Source: Nostoc sp. NMS7 | GTDB taxonomy: Bacteria; Cyanobacteriota; Cyanobacteriia; Cyanobacteriales; Nostocaceae | Assembly: GCF_017115085.1 (NCBI RefSeq) | Contig: NZ_JABXKJ010000063.1 | Coordinates: 1 to 35,629 of the forward strand | Length of the DNA stretch: 35,629 nucleotides | Direction of reading: 5' to 3' | Shown here: one piece after another, positions 33,421-35,629 of the stretch | Layout of the letters: each line of letters begins with the position of its first letter | How positions within the stretch are numbered: position 1 is the stretch's first letter | Notes under the pieces: generated by a model | What the model was told of the DNA's origin: nothing | Seen by the model: the letters and a program-made list of their open reading frames with translations, nothing else | The model's database searches: none | Made by a program: the position numbers and the translations under genes

Positions 33421-33450
33421 CAAAAAACCTGCCACATATCTATGGCAGGT
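33421..33450 (-). terminator. Rho-independent terminator (minus strand)
   Basis: ACCTGCCA (33427-33434) pairs with TGGCAGGT (33443-33450). On the minus strand it is followed by TTTTTT. It ends the two- or three-gene unit upstream. Confidence 0.75.
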
Positions 33451-33472
33451 AATGAGAAATTGCGTATCACTG

Positions 33473-33697
33473 CTAATTTATAGAGTGAATCTCGCTTGCA
33501 GCCTTTTCCAAATGCCCCACGGCTCTTTCAAACCTCGCCTGCTCATCCGCCCAATTAGCAAGGGCAGATAACAAGTCTTCAAAGGTATAACCTTGAGAAA
33601 ACAAAACTGGCATAAATTCGTTAAGAAACTTTGTTAACCCTTCACGGCGACAATCTTCTAATCCGTGGCGAATTCCCCTAATCGATTCTAAATCCAT
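33473..33697 (-). CDS. Small hypothetical protein, overlapped with upstream gene
   Basis: 74 residues from ATG 33697, whose start overlaps the preceding TGA (TGATG arrangement). A GGAGG lies about 10 bases upstream inside the previous gene. An adjoining GTG is an alternative start. The protein is predicted mostly helical (LEDCRREGLTKFLNEFMPVL, DLLSALANWADEQARFERAV) and soluble. The overlap and the terminator just after it point to a translationally coupled pair with 33697-33990. No family is recognised. Confidence 0.55.
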   Translation of the reverse strand: MDLESIRGIRHGLEDCRREGLTKFLNEFMPVLFSQGYTFEDLLSALANWADEQARFERAVGHLEKAASEIHSIN

Positions 33698-33990
33698 CAC
33701 TTTTCGCCCTCCAACTGTTCAGTAAGTGCGGCTATTCTGACTAGATGTTGGTCAATCAGTTCTTTAATTTCCTTGTGTGATTTTGGTGTCGCTAACTCAA
33801 CTTGGCTCTCTTTAAAAATGTCAACAGAATCACAATAATCATCTAGTAACACGGTGTAACTCCAGCCAGCGCCGAGTTCGTAAGCCCTGCGTGTGCCAGG
33901 GGGATGATATTCTAATCCGGTGATTTCGCCCTGCTTTACTCTTTGCCCAAAATGGTATTTGGGCGGTGTCCAACTGTTAGGAATTTTCAT
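33697..33990 (-). CDS. Conserved-looking hypothetical protein
   Basis: 97 residues with GAGG six bases before the ATG. The N-terminal 60 residues (PPKYHFGQRVKQGEITGLEY, then YELGAGWSYTVLLDDY) look like a small beta-barrel domain of a type I associate with cyanobacterial plasmids and mobile elements. The last 30 residues form a charged helix (KEIKELIDQHLVRIAALTEQ) that may mediate dimerisation. Its stop overlaps the next gene's start, so the two products probably act together. No function is known to me. Confidence 0.55.
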   Translation of the reverse strand: MKIPNSWTPPKYHFGQRVKQGEITGLEYHPPGTRRAYELGAGWSYTVLLDDYCDSVDIFKESQVELATPKSHKEIKELIDQHLVRIAALTEQLEGEK

Positions 33991-34055
33991 TTTTACCTCT
34001 ACAAAGCATGAAAGAGACGCTGTTACTGCGCCTCTGGATGATGGGAAAATTTGAT

Positions 34056-34334
34056 TTATGCTGTAAGAATGGCCGCGATCGCTTGTCCGTCAGTTGCCCA
34101 CGATGTGCGTTGTGTGGTGCAACATGGTTGGGATATCCAAAAACCTTCTAAGCTCTCGTAGAATGTGCCAAGTAGGTTGATTCCTTTTTCGCCGCCCCAA
34201 ACTCGGTAAAGCTTGCCGAAAATATCATCAGTAGAGTCAATTTCGTAGTACGCGGCTGACTCTGATTGCTCGGTGATGTGAAGGTTTAACTGGAATTGTG
34301 CTACAGCTTGGATTTCAACCGTTGCTAATGTCAT
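34056..34334 (-). CDS. Hypothetical protein
   Basis: 92 residues from ATG 34334, which has GGAG about 10 bases upstream; the ATG at 34349 overlaps that site and is less likely. A soluble mixed protein: VEIQAVAQFQLNLHIT, DDIFGKLYRVWGGEKGINLL and GTFYESLEGFWISQPC, with a CC pair. No family is named. It heads the minus-strand cluster of small genes, 65 bases before the coupled pair. Confidence 0.5.
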   Translation of the reverse strand: MTLATVEIQAVAQFQLNLHITEQSESAAYYEIDSTDDIFGKLYRVWGGEKGINLLGTFYESLEGFWISQPCCTTQRTSWATDGQAIAAILTA

Positions 34335-34360
34335 AATAGAAGTCTCCATGAATTACGTGG

Positions 34361-34405
34361 ATAGAGAGGCGCTTCAGTTTTGCAAGACCAGGGCGCTTTC
34401 TCTAT
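34361..34405. repeat. Imperfect hairpin in leader of minus-strand gene
   Basis: ATAGAGAGGCGC (34361-34372) pairs with GCGCTTTCTCTAT (34393-34405) with one bulge, just ahead of the minus-strand start at 34334. It could shape the 5' leader. Confidence 0.4.
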
Positions 34406-34455
34406 ATCTATATTATCGTCGTTTCGACTAGATTGCAACCTTTAAGACAATAATA

Positions 34456-34484
34456 TTGACGTAGCGGTGGCAAAAGGTTAGTAT
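34456..34484 (+). promoter_or_regulatory. Possible promoter of the XRE-tnpB unit
   Basis: TTGACG (34456-34461) and TAGTAT (34479-34484) are 17 bases apart, about 37 bases before the XRE start. AACCTTT (34437-34443) and AAAGGTT (34473-34479) form an inverted pair that brackets the -35 and could be an operator. Confidence 0.4.
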
Positions 34485-34520
34485 AAGCATAGATTCCACT
34501 CGTTAAGAGGTAACTTAAAG

Positions 34521-34757
34521 ATGCAGTACATTGCATTTTTAGAAATGACAGTCAAGTGGAACCTGGCTTATCTAATGCTTGAACGTGATATCAAAACTGG
34601 GGAACTTGCAGAAATTACAGGGCTTCACCCAAGCACAATTTCAAAGCTAAAGGCATACCGAGAAATGCCCAAAAGATTAGACAGGGATACTCTAAATTTG
34701 CTGTGCAAAGCTCTAAGCTGCACTCCTGGTGATTTGTTGAAATACGAGCCAGATTAA
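34521..34757 (+). CDS. XRE/Cro-like regulator paired with TnpB
   Basis: 78 residues from ATG 34521, with AGAGG about 10 bases upstream; Met9 (MTVKWNLAYLM) is an alternative start nearer the conserved region. A single helix-turn-helix: LMLERDIKTGELAEITGL, then HPSTISKLKAYREMPKRLD with the recognition helix around STISKLK, and a final DTLNLLCKALSCTPGDLL helix. It probably binds its own promoter. The TnpB start is one base after the stop, so the two are translationally coupled. A small XRE gene in this position is a recurring arrangement with cyanobacterial TnpB. Confidence 0.8.
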   Translation: MQYIAFLEMTVKWNLAYLMLERDIKTGELAEITGLHPSTISKLKAYREMPKRLDRDTLNLLCKALSCTPGDLLKYEPD

Positions 34758-34758
34758 A

Positions 34759-35629
34759 ATGCGAATTGCTTACCAGTACCGTTTACGACCAACAAAGCAA
34801 CAGATAGCCATCTTTGAAAACTGGCTTGAATTATGTCGCCGTCAATATAACTACAGGTTGGCAGAACGGTTTAGCTGGTGGGAAAATAATCGCTGTGACG
34901 TTAACCGATGCTCTATCATTTCTTGTGGTATTGCACCACTTAAGGACAAACCTGATTACTATAGTCAAAAGCGGGATTTAACCAATAGCAAAGCTCTATT
35001 CCCGGAATATAAAGAACTGCCTTCACACACTCTACAGGACGTAATTGCACGGGTTGAAAAGACATTTGACAGGTGGTTAAAAGGGGACAGTAAGGGTAAG
35101 CGTTCTGGTCGTCCACGTTTCAAGGGCAAAGGGCGTTATCATTCATTAGCGTTTCCTGACCCTATCAAATCAGAACATCTGACGGGTAAGTTTATTCAGT
35201 TGCCCAAAATTGGCAAACTGAAAATGATTTTGCACCGTCCTATTCCAGAGGGATTTAAAATCAAAACCGCGACGATTACCCGTAAAGCTGATGGGTGGTA
35301 TATCAGTCTCAGCCTTGAAGATGTGACAGTGCCTAGCATCAATTCTGATGTCATTCCTACATCTGACAATACTGTGGGCGTTGACATGGGCTTAAAATCA
35401 TTCTTGGTAACGAGTGACAACCAAGAAATAGAAATCCCCCAATATTACCGCAAAAGCGAGAAAAAACTGAAGCGGTTACAGCGTCATTTATCCCGAAAAC
35501 ACAAGGGGTCAAATCGTCGCAAGAAAGCTATTAAACGTGTTTCCAAAGCTCACTTAAAAGTTGCTAATCAGCGCAAAGATTTTCACTATAAAACTGCAAT
35601 ATGGTTATTAGCTAAAGCCAAGGTTATCG
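34759..35629 (+). CDS. tnpB: TnpB, IS200/IS605-type RNA-guided nuclease (partial)
   Basis: 290 codons from ATG 34759 run off the window, against about 400 for a full TnpB. The opening MRIAYQYRLRPTKQQIAIFE is the family start. A basic segment KRSGRPRFKGKGRYHSLAF and the RuvC-I motif TVGVDMGLKSF follow, with Asp209 as the first catalytic acidic residue. Basic helices (KKLKRLQRHLSRKHKGS) come next. The Glu and second Asp of RuvC and the zinc finger lie beyond the edge, so activity cannot be judged. TnpB uses an RNA from its own 3' end to cut the empty donor site. No TnpA is seen upstream. Confidence 0.9.
   Translation, partial: MRIAYQYRLRPTKQQIAIFENWLELCRRQYNYRLAERFSWWENNRCDVNRCSIISCGIAPLKDKPDYYSQKRDLTNSKALFPEYKELPSHTLQDVIARVEKTFDRWLKGDSKGKRSGRPRFKGKGRYHSLAFPDPIKSEHLTGKFIQLPKIGKLKMILHRPIPEGFKIKTATITRKADGWYISLSLEDVTVPSINSDVIPTSDNTVGVDMGLKSFLVTSDNQEIEIPQYYRKSEKKLKRLQRHLSRKHKGSNRRKKAIKRVSKAHLKVANQRKDFHYKTAIWLLAKAKVI

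Overview
The window looks like the chromosome of a filamentous, Nostoc-like cyanobacterium. The HIP1 octamer GCGATCGC recurs more than twenty times, both in genes and between them. There is a PEP-CTERM protein, an MFS-HEAT fusion transporter of a type common in cyanobacteria, and an XRE-TnpB gene pair. The species cannot be read from the sequence alone.

Layout. 1-440 is a broken RHS-repeat fragment. 685-8509 is mostly ordinary chromosome: a ribokinase, a Tat-exported protein next to a galactose-oxidase-like copper radical oxidase (minus strand), a glutathionyl-hydroquinone-reductase-type GST followed by an aspartoacylase, a NodB-type deacetylase and a small membrane protein. 8572-10577 is a scar zone with the C-terminal end of a WYL-like regulator, a visibly GC-richer CDP-diacylglycerol pyrophosphatase gene that looks foreign, an IS630 transposase start and a truncated exported protein. 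10837-13125 holds an Hsp70-like ATPase followed after 5 bases by a HigB/HigA toxin-antitoxin pair. 13536-20563 holds a 1001-residue MFS-HEAT membrane protein, a CPA1 Na+/H+ antiporter, a GT-C-like glycosyltransferase (closely spaced, same strand) and a PEP-CTERM protein.

From about 20840 the window becomes accessory DNA: an IS5-like remnant, a radC lacking its 5' half and the C-terminal end of a large serine recombinase. These are followed by a partial, rearranged siphovirus-type tail module. The lambda K-like JAMM-NlpC/P60 protein is on the plus strand, while the M-like tail protein and a 1693-residue tape measure with embedded NlpC/P60 and lysozyme-like domains are on the minus strand. A non-coding 1-kb stretch full of palindromes and direct repeats separates the two arms. 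No capsid, terminase, portal or tail-tube gene is visible, so this is a remnant, a domesticated tail, or part of an element that continues elsewhere.

Right of the tape measure lie exported and low-complexity proteins. One Gly/Arg-rich gene has a ten-G tract that throws its start out of frame. Then come small minus-strand genes of unknown function, an ASCH-like protein, a stand-alone GIY-YIG nuclease, and at the right edge an XRE regulator one base ahead of a TnpB gene that runs out of the window.
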